Shown one piece after another: positions 35,501-44,800 of a DNA stretch of 64,000 nt (the stretch's first letter is position 1; each line of letters begins with the position of its first letter). Position numbers and translations under genes: made by a program. The notes under the pieces were generated by a model. It was not told the origin of the DNA, ran no database searches, and saw nothing but the letters and a program-made list of their open reading frames with translations. The stretch is from Holophagales bacterium (GTDB lineage: Bacteria; Acidobacteriota; Thermoanaerobaculia; Multivoradales; Multivoraceae): positions 537,644-601,643 of the forward strand of contig VXSP01000045.1 of NCBI GenBank assembly GCA_009837885.1. Direction: 5' to 3'.

Positions 35501-37032
35501 TCGTCCTGCAGCCAAGCGAGGAATGCCAGTGTCTCCAGCGTTTTGCCGAGTCCCTGATCATCCGCGTTCAGCACACCCGGTTGGCCTGCCGCCCAGGACG
35601 CGACTAGCCATTGGAAACAGGCGATCTGGTGCGTGTACGGCTTCGTCTCGAGACGCACTGGCCAGGGGATCTCTTCCGCGAGTTCCCTTCGCGGTTCGAG
35701 TATCAGCAGAGCGTCGGGATCGCCGAGGTCGTTCCTGCGGGCGGTCGGCGGTTCTGGCCGCGCCTGGTCGGTCTTGCCGGGAGGCCCGAGTTCGGTTTCG
35801 CGGCGAGGCGTCGGTGCCGGGCGTCGCGGATCGCTCTCGCCTGAAGGGAACTGGAGTTCGGATGCTGGCGCGGGCGGCTGCTCTTCGGGCCGCGAGTCGC
35901 CTGAGCCATCGGGAGGGTCCTTCGCGTACGGTCGTTCCCAGACCCCGGCTTCCACGGCGCATTCGGCGTAGTGCGTGGTTTCGACAAACACTCGTGATGT
36001 CCGTTCCTCAACCGCCTCGGCGAGTTCGATCGCGTCGGCATCCGGATTCTCCCGCTCTACCCTTTGAGCCAGCCGCTCCGCGAACGCTGCGCCCGGATTC
36101 GCGGCGAAGCCCCTTCGCTCTTCGGGCGACGCCTGCTGCTTCTCACGGACAACCTCGAGGGCGGCGAGAAGGTCCTCGTCCACGAGGACGTAGGTGTTCG
36201 AGCCGAGCAGGTAGCTACGCTTGGCCGTCGGGAAGGCAGAGAAGCCGGTCCGTGGGTCGGCCTGAAAGCGGCTCAGCATGTCCTCCGACAGAGGGCTCTC
36301 CGGATCGCCGAACTCCCTAGCATCTGCGGCCGCTCCTTCCTTTGCCCCCGTGCTCAGCGGAATCGGATCAAACTCGACGCCGTCGGCGCTCTGCCGCACG
36401 CCGAGGGTTAGCGCCTCGACAGTGAAGATCCGGAGGTTTCGGAGGAAGGGCGTCATCTCTACCGCGTTCTCGGTTGCTCGGCCGTCGAACAAGCGGCGGA
36501 ACCGGGCCAGTGCGCTCCAGTGGCCGGAGATGTTGGTCGAAGCGGCGTCGAAGCTGTCGGCGAGTTCGACTGCGGAATAGAGGGGGCCGGGAATCAGGAA
36601 GGTACCGTGCTCGCTGTCCAGGAAGGCACCCTGCCGACGTGTCGTGACCGGCAGTCCGTGTCGCTGCCACTCGGTCTGGAGAGAGAAACCCGAGCTGCCA
36701 ATCACGCCCCTGACGTCGAGCTTGAGCGAGAAGGGTGGGCGTTCGGGGAGGTTCAGGGCGCTTGCCTGCGTGGGGGTGAGAGCGGCGACTGCGGCGTGCG
36801 ATGCGGAGATCTCGCTATCCCGGACCACGACCGCGTCGGGGTGCTCGTCTCCGAATCTGCGTAGAGCAGCGAGCGCGGAACAGCGTGCGAGATCGTCGCC
36901 AACCCAAGCGTCGACGGAGGAACCGGAATCGGTCGATTGCCGTCGGGCGGCGTGGCGGCGTTGTCTATGCCGGGAGCGCGCCGTGCGGAAGAGCACGCGG
37001 TTGGGACGCACCGCGTGTTCGATGGCCGTCAT
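32578..37032 (-). CDS. zorD: ZorD-like SNF2 helicase with unusual C-terminal domain
   Basis: A 1484-aa protein. Residues 1-460 form an N-terminal region of unknown fold ending in a Pro/Glu-rich linker (370-440). Residues ~462-960 are an SNF2 ATPase: Walker A DDQGLGKTLETLAFL (492-498 core), VVFDEIQMLKNP (DEIQ box, 628-631), GLTGTPIENR (motif III, about 654-663), and motif VI QCNDRIYRIGQTRDV (909-923). Residues ~1003-1418 are a domain shared with the divergent sigma-like protein; the tail is basic. In Zorya type I, ZorD is the helicase effector acting on DNA after the ZorAB motor senses phage; usual lengths, as I recall, are ~1000-1100 aa, so this one is extended. Its start overlaps the zorC stop (ATGA). 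No nuclease motif was recognised. Confidence 0.85.
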   Translation of the reverse strand: MTAIEHAVRPNRVLFRTARSRHRQRRHAARRQSTDSGSSVDAWVGDDLARCSALAALRRFGDEHPDAVVVRDSEISASHAAVAALTPTQASALNLPERPPFSLKLDVRGVIGSSGFSLQTEWQRHGLPVTTRRQGAFLDSEHGTFLIPGPLYSAVELADSFDAASTNISGHWSALARFRRLFDGRATENAVEMTPFLRNLRIFTVEALTLGVRQSADGVEFDPIPLSTGAKEGAAADAREFGDPESPLSEDMLSRFQADPRTGFSAFPTAKRSYLLGSNTYVLVDEDLLAALEVVREKQQASPEERRGFAANPGAAFAERLAQRVERENPDADAIELAEAVEERTSRVFVETTHYAECAVEAGVWERPYAKDPPDGSGDSRPEEQPPAPASELQFPSGESDPRRPAPTPRRETELGPPGKTDQARPEPPTARRNDLGDPDALLILEPRRELAEEIPWPVRLETKPYTHQIACFQWLVASWAAGQPGVLNADDQGLGKTLETLAFLAWLQDELDSAGGESADPDCRAPILVVAPTGLLRTWEAEVVQHLGTTGLFAAHRIYGPFLDLHRKAGLHGADTGDGRSRLHFEAIHAAVERDRGHLQWLLTTYQTLTNYQQSFRGLHFSTVVFDEIQMLKNPATARARAARSVQADFRIGLTGTPIENRTTDVWAVMEALAPGRLGSLRDFESRYGKPSKERLDELHHRLFEPQPIARDAEAPPLAMRRLKENVLAGLPRKSHSRYRETMPPRQAKAYNEARDLLRTGERGAAFRTIHQLRAVSLHPDDPKTAGGTTDAYIEASARLARVTALLDDLHERGERALLFIDDLDMQAFIAQWLRSRYGLKEVPIINGATPVARRHEQIRRFQEHAPESREFDIFILSPRAAGFGLTLTAATQVVHLTRWWNPAVEEQCNDRIYRIGQTRDVTVHLPMAIHPTEPERSFDHMLDELLRKKGELARSALWPPAASESELGQLVAELLGTDPTADSLHPVVRTPELICRQSPDEPDWTLVLSPPTDLEVDEVLFDDDPLKRLDGDWEIPSCAGRLHVLTADARVHNLELFSGTPLIFKMPVNWEGPGRRVRATGRGHYLVVAPEGWRRTGNAPIAPDPCGDGFLAHYFHFDAHGPLDEPQGFEECPLPSVGCGFTLEGNRVFDDAADGGLFGEPPSLKVAPEVQAAWVGMAGGTEWPGARFDPRTTELQEALGDREGSFSLRVYDEWGLRDSGRFRLLRELREIKVAGEPYTKDTLLVPGERGHLPVAVRLRASAACTTSPDWIFNSGTSTPTPDDERVDLPVATNSGTVRIVVRPPRIWWRLESALREVGRWGAEPIELTREDFLRAAENQEALVVVLPRKTSGVRVGFDPEDTRSYPAKLEDGKRLARLPLLDFRDYKAMDRPMLEETTLFVIVERHTMTPLRLREEVFSAEASIEAETSRGRQEAQLETLPTEAPDPVDQPTSRQRKGDRGLRTWTIRFLKWIRKWASFERE
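32779..34026 (-). other. Shared C-terminal domain, copy in ZorD
   Basis: Residues ~1003-1418 of ZorD align along their whole length with residues ~875-1291 of the sigma-like protein. Matching blocks, ZorD first: GHYLVVAPEGWRR / GHFLVIAPEDWRR; GFTLEGNRVFDD / GFTLSGVRVFDD; LRDSGRFRLLRELREI / LRDSGQFRVLEELREI; VRPPRIWWRLE / VRPPRVWWRIR; SGVRVGFDPEDTRSYPA / KGVRVGFDAVTRRRYPA; LLDFRDYKA / LRDFQDYAA. The sequence looks mostly beta-strand-rich (alternating hydrophobics). I do not recognise the domain. Confidence 0.85.
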
Positions 37033-38474
37033 CCTCCAAGCGCCGCACGGATTCGCCGGTCCCAGGCGGAGTGGTGTACGAAGGCGGTGGCGCGGCCCGC
37101 CCGCCCATGACCGCGAACGTCATCGCAATCGTAGGTGTTCTCGTAGAGCGCGACGCTTCCGCGGTCGCCACGGCGATAGATGTGAGTCTTGAAGCTGTGC
37201 GAACCCTCGACAACCACGCGATCGCGGTCGATCGTCATTACCAGCAGACACTTGTCCCTGTCCCCAGAGTTCCAGGATTGGTTCCTGCCGTATGCGAGCG
37301 GCACGTCCTCGCTTCGTCTGAGCCTTGTCGCCACTTCCTCACCGCGAGGACTCAACGCGAACCAGGCCTCGTGAATACGGTTCGCTCGGTACAACTCCAT
37401 CCAGAGACCTCTGCGGTCCGCCCACATGTGGGACGTGACGGCCTTGGAGATGATCTCGAAGAACACCTCTATTGTCTCGCCAGCCAGCCAACGCATCATG
37501 ACGGCTCGGGCATCGGGCTTGCAGCGGGACCAGACGCCGGTGCGGGTGATTCTGGGATCACCGAAGCCACGAATCAGGGTGGTCTCCAGATGCTTGCGGA
37601 GTCCCTGGTCAGGTTCGGAACGTTCCCAGGGAGCGAGTAGGGCATCGATCCCGAGTTCGGCCCCCGCTTCCATCGGGTGGGCATCGGGAGGTGCGATCCA
37701 GTTCAGCAGACGGAGGTTCTCGGCCTGATCGTGTCGGAGCCGTGTTGGCCTATGCTGGCGAACGAACCGTTCGTGCACCTGCGCCATCAGCCCTTCGCCG
37801 TGCGGCGCTTCGATGCCGATGTCTTTGACGAACTCGAAAGGGCTTGGCTGGACGGTCATCCGCTCGGCGAGCCTCTCGGCCGCCGACTCAGGCTGCAGGA
37901 CGCCGAGGTCCACTGCTCGCTGGATCGGTAGCGAGGTGTGCTGAACGCAGCCATCGAGTCGCCGCGCGAGTTTCTGCGTGAGCGAGGAGCGTCTATCAAA
38001 GGTCGACAGGTAGAGCCGGTACATGGTGCGCAGGAAGCGAGGTTTGGCCTGTTCGTTGACCTGGTCGAGCAGGAACGAGACGAGCGGCCGGTACTCCCGC
38101 CGCTGGTGCAGGGGACCACCTGAGCGGCCGAGTGCGATGTTCCATCGTGCCGGGCGGCTTCGCTGCAAGCTCTGGCTAGGCTGGAGTAGCGCCCGGGCGG
38201 CGCGTTGCAGATCGGCCCAGGTGTAGTTGCGCCAGTCGTCCGCCCGTTGTCGCCGGTCGAGTTCACGGACCAGTTGTTCCCGGTCCTCCTCCTTCACGTT
38301 GGGATCGATGTCGGGATACGCGTGGTCGACTCGCTGGGCTGCGCGCCGAAGAGCGACCGGCTCGCCAATCCGCCACTCCGGCCCCTGCCGGCTGAGGCTC
38401 GGTCCCAGGCGACCGGGCGCGAGGAGGGAGGAAAGCCGATTCTCGCCTTCCGGGCCAGGGCGTCTGCTTCTCAT
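37029..38474 (-). CDS. zorC: ZorC-like EH-signature protein
   Basis: The 481-aa product ends in an EH-signature domain, the hallmark of Zorya type I ZorC: MWADRRGLWMELYRANRIHE (a conserved W-x-x-R-R...W opening), then the conserved Glu423 in VVVEGSHSFKTHIYRRG and the conserved His467/468 in FVHHSAWDRRIRAAL. The first ~330 residues are helical-looking and probably bind DNA, as shown for ZorC relatives. ZorC works with ZorD downstream of the ZorAB motor in phage defence. It lies 13 bases after zorB and overlaps zorD by ATGA, so the operon is tightly coupled. Confidence 0.83.
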   Translation of the reverse strand: MRSRRPGPEGENRLSSLLAPGRLGPSLSRQGPEWRIGEPVALRRAAQRVDHAYPDIDPNVKEEDREQLVRELDRRQRADDWRNYTWADLQRAARALLQPSQSLQRSRPARWNIALGRSGGPLHQRREYRPLVSFLLDQVNEQAKPRFLRTMYRLYLSTFDRRSSLTQKLARRLDGCVQHTSLPIQRAVDLGVLQPESAAERLAERMTVQPSPFEFVKDIGIEAPHGEGLMAQVHERFVRQHRPTRLRHDQAENLRLLNWIAPPDAHPMEAGAELGIDALLAPWERSEPDQGLRKHLETTLIRGFGDPRITRTGVWSRCKPDARAVMMRWLAGETIEVFFEIISKAVTSHMWADRRGLWMELYRANRIHEAWFALSPRGEEVATRLRRSEDVPLAYGRNQSWNSGDRDKCLLVMTIDRDRVVVEGSHSFKTHIYRRGDRGSVALYENTYDCDDVRGHGRAGRATAFVHHSAWDRRIRAALGG

Positions 38475-38487
38475 CTCTGGGGCGTCG

Positions 38488-39324
38488 TCAACGGTTCGCC
38501 TCGGCCGGGAGACCCTGGCGTTGCGCTGTGAGCTGCGCCCGGATCCGCTCTACCTGAGCCAGATTCTGAGGCGTTTGCAGGATGAAGCGGATGTCTACCC
38601 TGCGGTTTGCGGCCCGTCCCGCGTCCGTCGGTCGTTCGTCGATCGGCCGCATCGAACCGTAGCCGGCAAACGACAGCACGGGCTCGCCGCGGAGGTTCCT
38701 GTACTCCATTAGTTCGGGACGGTAGCCGTTGGTCATCGCTCGCAGGGTCTCCGCCCCACGCCGGGCCGAGAGGTCAAGATTGTCCTTCATGTTCTCGCGC
38801 TCCTGGAGGGCCAGCAGGAGAGGCAAATCGTCGGTGTGGCCTTCGATCTGAATCGTCTCGATCGCGGCAAGGACGTCCTCGCAGTTCTGCGGCGCCACCA
38901 GGGCCGGGCCGATCGTGTAGCAGGGGAGGGTGTCGAGCAGCGCGTCGCCAAGGGCGCGGGCCACCCGTTCGGGCATGCTGCCGCCGGGAATTCTCCACTG
39001 GCCGGGTCGAAAGAGCTCGTCGCTGCGGAAACGGATGATGCCGTCCGAGGCGACGACGCTGATACGAAGCCCCGGTAGGTTTGCTCGAAGCCGCTCGGCG
39101 ATGAACTCCAGGATCTGGTACCGGGTTGCGGCTGCGCTCTCAAGGTAGGCCGCCAACGGTTCCGGCTCGGCCTCCGGCTCTTCCTCGTCGGGCCTGAACT
39201 CCGTAGCGAAGAACGCGAGCAGGATGAGAAGGACGAACAGGAAAGAGACAGTGAGGTCCGTGACCGTGACGAACGCGGAATCCTGCCTTTCCTCGCCATG
39301 CCGTCGAGCCCGCGGGATCGCCAT
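38488..39324 (-). CDS. zorB: ZorB-like MotB/OmpA-family stator subunit
   Basis: A 278-aa inner-membrane protein with a short cytosolic N-terminus, one membrane helix (about residues 20-41) carrying the conserved ion-binding Asp23 (FVTVTDLTVSFLFVLLI), an acidic linker (45-55) and a periplasmic OmpA-like peptidoglycan-binding domain with IEGHTDDLPL (160-169) and LSARRGAETLRAM. Five ZorA and two ZorB subunits form a proton-driven motor in characterised Zorya systems. It starts 6 bases after the zorA stop. Confidence 0.9.
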   Translation of the reverse strand: MAIPRARRHGEERQDSAFVTVTDLTVSFLFVLLILLAFFATEFRPDEEEPEAEPEPLAAYLESAAATRYQILEFIAERLRANLPGLRISVVASDGIIRFRSDELFRPGQWRIPGGSMPERVARALGDALLDTLPCYTIGPALVAPQNCEDVLAAIETIQIEGHTDDLPLLLALQERENMKDNLDLSARRGAETLRAMTNGYRPELMEYRNLRGEPVLSFAGYGSMRPIDERPTDAGRAANRRVDIRFILQTPQNLAQVERIRAQLTAQRQGLPAEANR

Positions 39325-39330
39325 ACGGGC

Positions 39331-41457
39331 TCAGTACCGTCCGTCTTGCGGCGTGAAGGGCTCCGCCTGCTCGATGACTTCCTGTAGCTTCCCGAGCGAC
39401 CGGGCGAACTCCTGGTTCAACTCCTGTTCGAAGCGGCGGAACTCGGCCAAGCTGGCCCCCGCCTCCGTTTCGAGCTTCTTCCACGCTTCGCCAAGCCGCT
39501 GGTCGAGACCGCCGAACCGCTCGACTAGGGCCTGGAACTCCTGGGTCACCCGTTCGAGTGATCTCCGGGTCTGCTCTGCGGCGGCCTGAGAGTTGCGGAC
39601 CGCGTCCGCCGTCGACCTCAGGGTGGCGACTGTTTGCTGCGTGATCAGGCGGGCGCCCGACTCCATCGCTTCCGCCGTCGTCGAGACCTTCTGTTCCATG
39701 GAGCGGTTCGCCTTGACTAGGTCCGTCACCGCGCCACGAACCGGGAGCGCGGCTTGTGACAGTTCCGTACTCGCGGAGCTCAGTCCGGCCGTCGCCCGGG
39801 AGATCGTCTGTGCACAGTTCTCGAGGGTTTCGGCGTAGCGGTCGACGTTTCCGACGGACGACGCGATTCGGGCCTGCAACTCGCCGATCACGGCGGCAAG
39901 GTCCTTCAACTGGCCGAGCAGGTCGCTGCGAATCGCGGAAGAGGCTTCGCCGACGCTGTCCCGAACATCCCCGGCCATCCCCTCCATTGCCTGGGAGACC
40001 GCTTCTGAGGATGCTCCCAGGCCCTCGACAGCACGTTGGCTTGCTTCCTCAATCGTCCGGCTCCCCGCTGCGAACGCCGACTTCGACGCCTCGTCGGCTC
40101 GGGCCGCTAGCTTGTCCACTGCCGTCGTCATCGCCGTGGCAGCCCGGTCGATGCCGTTCGCGCCAGTCTGAGTGCTCTTGCGGATCTCTTGCAGCGCTTC
40201 TTCCATCGTCGCGCGCATTCCCAGCGCGCCCTCCTGCAAGTTCTCCCTCGCAGCTTCCGTCGAATGGGCCATGGCAGTCTTGAGGGAGGTGATCTCGCTG
40301 GCTAGCGCTCGGACCGCATGGTCCATCTGCCCACTCATGGATACGGCCGAGTCGTCAAGCCGGGAAGCGACCTCGTTCAAGGTCTGACCCACCCTGTCCA
40401 TCGTCCCGCTGATGGCGCGCGCGGAGTCCTGGACACCACCGCTCATCGTTTCCGACATGCCGGCGACCAGGGAATCGAGGCCCTTCCCTGCGCCTTCCTC
40501 GAACTTCGCCAGCGCAGGCGCCATCGCTTCCTGAATCGAGGTCCGCATCGCTTGCGGGATTTCCTCGCGCAAAGGGCGCGCCACTTGGGCGACGAGTTCT
40601 GTGCTGAAGGTCTGGAGGTGCGTTGCCTGCTCCTCGAGCACGTCGAGTACCTTCTCAAGCAGGAAGCTGTCGGCGCTCCGGTACTCGAATCCTCGTTCGA
40701 TGTCGGCGCACAGGCCATGCAGCGCCTCGTCGATCTTCCCTTCACGCGTCCGGAACCAGAGGCCGAAGACGATGGAGCAGAAGAGGCCGGTGAGCGACAT
40801 GATGAACTTGGCGCCGGCGACCTGGAGCAGGTTCCGAAGCCCCTCGCTCACGGTGTCGGCCCCTGTTTCTTGAAGGATCCCGCGGGTCTGGTCGAGCGCC
40901 GCGACCAAACCAAGGAAGGTGAGCAGGAGCCCAACGGACACGAACAGCGCAGGGAGCTGAGCGAAGAAACGATGCTCCATGTGGAGCAGTTCGCGGTCGA
41001 AGAACTCCCTGGGTCTGACCGTGTTGAATAGACCCTTCTGGCGATTCACGGTCTCGGCGAACTCGCGCCACGCCTCACCGAGCCGGTGGCGGGCCGTCTG
41101 CCTCGGCACACTCTCCCACTTCTTGAAGGACTGGCTGATCTCGATGAACCGGGAATCGTCGAAAGCTGTGTGGGTATCGCCGATCAGGGAACTGCTTTCG
41201 GCAATAGTCCTGAGCAGGCCTCGGGCGCGCCACGAATAGCCGATTAGCGCAGCGAACAGGCCGGCAACGAGCGCGAGCGAGACCCACCCGGGAGCTGCCT
41301 CGTGGCGCAGCAGGCCGGCCAGCTCAAGAATCCAGTCGGCAAAGGCCTCCCCGAGGTTCAGAGGCACGAGATGTTCAACACCAGGCTGGTCGGCGACGCT
41401 GGGAGGGGCATCGTGTTCATCGGCGCGGTAGCAAGACGAAGCGACGGAGGTTAGCAC
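39331..41457 (-). CDS. zorA: ZorA-like MotA/ExbB-family motor protein with long coiled-coil tail
   Basis: The 708-aa product has three membrane helices (about residues 58-76, 166-188 and 217-236) with the MotA/TolQ/ExbB-like pore segment FVSVGLLLTFLGLVAAL, then a ~470-residue cytoplasmic tail of repeated Ala/Ser/Glu-rich heptads (e.g. ATAMTTAVDKLAARADEASK), like a methyl-accepting-protein coiled coil. Long tails are the mark of ZorA; in structural work on Zorya the tail reaches into the cytoplasm and is needed to pass the signal to ZorC and ZorD. It is the first gene of the operon. The assigned ATG (41457) gives a 57-residue N-terminus before the first helix; a later start is possible. Confidence 0.87.
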   Translation of the reverse strand: MLTSVASSCYRADEHDAPPSVADQPGVEHLVPLNLGEAFADWILELAGLLRHEAAPGWVSLALVAGLFAALIGYSWRARGLLRTIAESSSLIGDTHTAFDDSRFIEISQSFKKWESVPRQTARHRLGEAWREFAETVNRQKGLFNTVRPREFFDRELLHMEHRFFAQLPALFVSVGLLLTFLGLVAALDQTRGILQETGADTVSEGLRNLLQVAGAKFIMSLTGLFCSIVFGLWFRTREGKIDEALHGLCADIERGFEYRSADSFLLEKVLDVLEEQATHLQTFSTELVAQVARPLREEIPQAMRTSIQEAMAPALAKFEEGAGKGLDSLVAGMSETMSGGVQDSARAISGTMDRVGQTLNEVASRLDDSAVSMSGQMDHAVRALASEITSLKTAMAHSTEAARENLQEGALGMRATMEEALQEIRKSTQTGANGIDRAATAMTTAVDKLAARADEASKSAFAAGSRTIEEASQRAVEGLGASSEAVSQAMEGMAGDVRDSVGEASSAIRSDLLGQLKDLAAVIGELQARIASSVGNVDRYAETLENCAQTISRATAGLSSASTELSQAALPVRGAVTDLVKANRSMEQKVSTTAEAMESGARLITQQTVATLRSTADAVRNSQAAAEQTRRSLERVTQEFQALVERFGGLDQRLGEAWKKLETEAGASLAEFRRFEQELNQEFARSLGKLQEVIEQAEPFTPQDGRY

Positions 41458-41884
41458 CGCACCCGGCAGCGTTGCGTCGGCGCGCCGCCGCGAGGCAAGG
41501 GATGGGAGTCAAGGTCAGGCCGGGACGTGGCGCCCAGCTTGTCGCGGAGCTGAGGAGGGGCCCACCCCGGTTCCAGCGCCGCCCCGCGTCGCCTAGGTGT
41601 GGACTCTCGTAGAGAAGCGCCTTCACTCGCTATCGCGGGTCCATTGCGCTGTCATCCGGTCGAGCTACGCGAGGCCTGCTCTCTCTTCAATGTGGGGTGG
41701 TTGTCTAGGAACTGGTCGAGCCGGTCACCGCCGCCGGCTACACCATCAGAATCTCCACGGGAACCCGCGTTTCGCCGAAGACGGGTGTGCCACGAGAGGG
41801 GGTCGAGGTCCTTCCACCCGCTTGTCCGACGTGGACGCAGGGGCGGTCGGATGGCATCATCGCTCGAACTCAACCAGTACGAGC
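41458..41884. promoter_or_regulatory. 427-bp divergent intergenic region between zorA and the sigma-fusion gene
   Basis: Both operons start outward from here, so it must carry both promoters. An open frame runs from 41597 into the sigma gene, but its first 96 codons (Arg/His/Ser-rich, no domain) look non-coding and I excluded them. No -35/-10 pair, operator repeat or terminator stood out by eye. Confidence 0.5.
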
Positions 41885-44800
41885 ATGGATCAGAGTGCCC
41901 CCGATCCGAGAACTGCAGCCGATGCATTGAAGGTCCGCCGATCCAACATTGAGGCGGCGACGGCTGCGTGGGTCGGTGCAACGCTGGAGGCTCTGAGGCG
42001 CTCTCATGAGCTTGCGAGGAGGGCTGAACGAAGACGGATTCTCCTAGCGAGGGCTCACGATCGGTCGAACCGTCTGAGAGCTGAAGCCGAGAGTTGCAGC
42101 GAGGAGCTTCCGGCGATCGAGGCTAAGGCGGCTCGCCTCGAGGAGCGGATCCCTCCGTTGATCACCGAGTTGGGCTTCAGCGACTCTGACATCTACCGGG
42201 TGGCCGATCTGGTTGAGCTGATGGACGGACGGTTCCGCGACAACGAACGCGAGATCAGCCGCGCCCAGGTGGCCCTTGAACGCGAGAACGCCGAAAAGGC
42301 CAGAGAGTTGCACGCTCGACGCACGCAATGGTGCCGCGAGAAGCTGCGGGAACTCGAGTTTCGCCACTCCGTCAGCCGGGGAGAACTGAGGGCGCTCGCA
42401 AGGGAGATCAAGCAAGGCGTGGCGATCCGCGAACGGGCCAGAGACCGCTTCATCCTCTCCAATCTGCGGTTGGTGGTTTGGGCCGCAAGGAAGCACGCGA
42501 ATCAGGGACTCGAACTGGCGGACCTGATCCAGGAGGGCAACGTCGGCCTGATGAAGGCGATCGAGAGGTTCGACTATCGCAAAGGAGGCAAGTTCTCGAC
42601 GTACGGGACTTGGTGGATCAGGCAGGGCATGAGCCGAGGGATCGCCAACCAGTCGCGGACGATCCGCATTCCGGTTCACGTGCACGAGCAGATCGGCAGG
42701 CTGGAGCCCACCTTCGACTCCCTCTTCCGGGAGCTGGGACGCGAGCCGACATTTGAGGAGATCGGCGAACGGGTGAATCTGCCCGCCCCCAAGGTGCGCG
42801 ACATCGTGAAGGTGGCCCAAACGCCTATGTCGCTGGAGCGTCCGGTCGGAGAAGAGGAGTATCCCCGCCTCGGGGACTTCATCGAGGACGGAGACTCCCC
42901 GTCGCCCTTCGACGAGGTCGTCTCCGCCAACTTGCGCGAACAGATGGCCAGGGCTCTGCGCTCACTCTCACCGCGCGAGGAACTGGTGCTGCGCATGCGG
43001 TTTGCCATCGGCGGGGGAACAGAGCACACTCTGGAGGAAGTAGGCAAGTCGCTCAACGTGACGCGGGAACGCATCCGCCAGATCGAATCCAAGGCGCTGC
43101 GTAAGCTCCAGCACTCGGACCAGGCGAAAAAGCTAGGTCCTTTTCTGGGGGACGGCTTCGGCGGTGGCGGCGAGAAACCAGTTTCCGGAGAAGCGAAGGG
43201 AGGCTCCCGACCCCTCTGGGAGACCGAGCCGGCCCCTGCGTCGGCGAAGGGGAAGACGAGGCGGCCGGAATCTGGCAGAGCCGGCGTTGGTCCGTGGCCT
43301 AGTCAGGACGGCGGTCCCGAATGGGCACCTTCGTCCGTTCTGGGATGTGTCCGGTCCCTCATCGAGCGAACGGCGCCGGTAACCGTCGTTTCGCAGAAGG
43401 CCGAGATTCTCTGCCCGGAGGAGGATCTCGGCGCGGAGGTTGACCCACAGGCCCTGTACGACGCCGAGATCCGCAGGGAGCCCCTGCTCGACAAGGACGG
43501 TGAGGGCGAGCTCGCGCGGGCAATCGAGCATGGCGAGTGGCTGATCCTCGAGGCCCTGGCCAGGAATCCTGGCGTGACGACTCGGCTGCTTGCTCTGACT
43601 GAACTCGCTGGCGAGGAGGATGCGGGTGCGCTCTCGCAGTTGGTGGAGATTGACGATCCGGTTGTACTTCTCGACCAGAACGGCCAGAAGCGGGTCGCCA
43701 AGCGGAGTGACGTGCTCGGGAAGATGAGGGCACTCGAAGATGAGCGTCGACGAATCTACCGCCGGGGGCGTCAACTGGCCGAACGGCTTCCCCGGAAACG
43801 GGCAAGGCGCTCCGAGTTGGAGAGGCTTGTCGAGGCGCTGGAAGCTCAAAAGGTCGATGCCACGAGTAGCGAGGTGGCAGCTGTGAAGCGCCTTGCCCGC
43901 GTCAAAGATCGCCGGGCGCCCGGCGGCGGCTTTACTGAACGGGAGTGGATTCGACTGTGCGACCTCCTGAGCGTTCCGGTGCCAGTGTGTTCGGTGAAGC
44001 GGATCTGCCAGCGGATCAGGACCTGGGACCAGCTGGCACGGGAGGCCGAGTCCTCGTCCGATCCGAGGAGGGAGGATGGCCGGCAGCCGCTACTCCTTGT
44101 TGATCGGGAAAACGGTGGTCAACCGCCCCGCCCGCCAGATCGCGAGTTGCGTGAACTCCTGACCCGAGCACTTGGAGAGATTGCGTCCGGCTCTGCCAAC
44201 GATCGGGCGATTGTCGCTGACCTCCTTGTACGCGTACGTGTTCCCCCTACCGAGCCTGACGTTGACGAGACCTACGAATCGGCACCTCTCCGCGACGAGG
44301 TAGCTCGGGATCTCCCGGCCGGTCCGGGGGGCAACCCCGAACTTGGAGTCGACTCGCAGACGGAGTCTCCAACTCCTCCACTCGGACGGAAACGGGTTCG
44401 AGAACTCGGTGGGCGACGGAAGCAGGGCAAAGAACTGGCCATCAGGGCGCCGCGGCGGGGCCCACGGATTCGGCCGTCATTGCGCCCCGTCCTGGCGTGC
44501 CGCGAGGCTTCCGGGGGCTGGGGCTACACCTTGTCCGTGTCCTTGCCTGTTGGTTTGAACGCCCGGGCGCTTTTCCTTGACGGGACGGAGTTGGACGTGC
44601 ATGGCGGGAGCTGTGACTTGCCATCGGGCAGTGGCGCCCTGGCGGTAAGGACGGTCGATGGGGAGGAGATCGACGTGCCGCTGTTCGAGGGAAAGGCGCT
44701 TGTCTTCAGGTCGGCCGCCGACTGGAGTTTCGGCCGTAGCGCCCGCGGCGTTGGCCAGGGCCACTTTCTCGTGATCGCTCCCGAGGACTGGCGCCGAATC

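Noticed and set aside
41597..41884. N-terminal extension of the sigma-fusion frame by 96 codons
   Set aside because: The extra sequence is Arg/His/Ser-rich with no resemblance to sigma factors, and two other frames are also open there; the ATG at 41885 is a better start.
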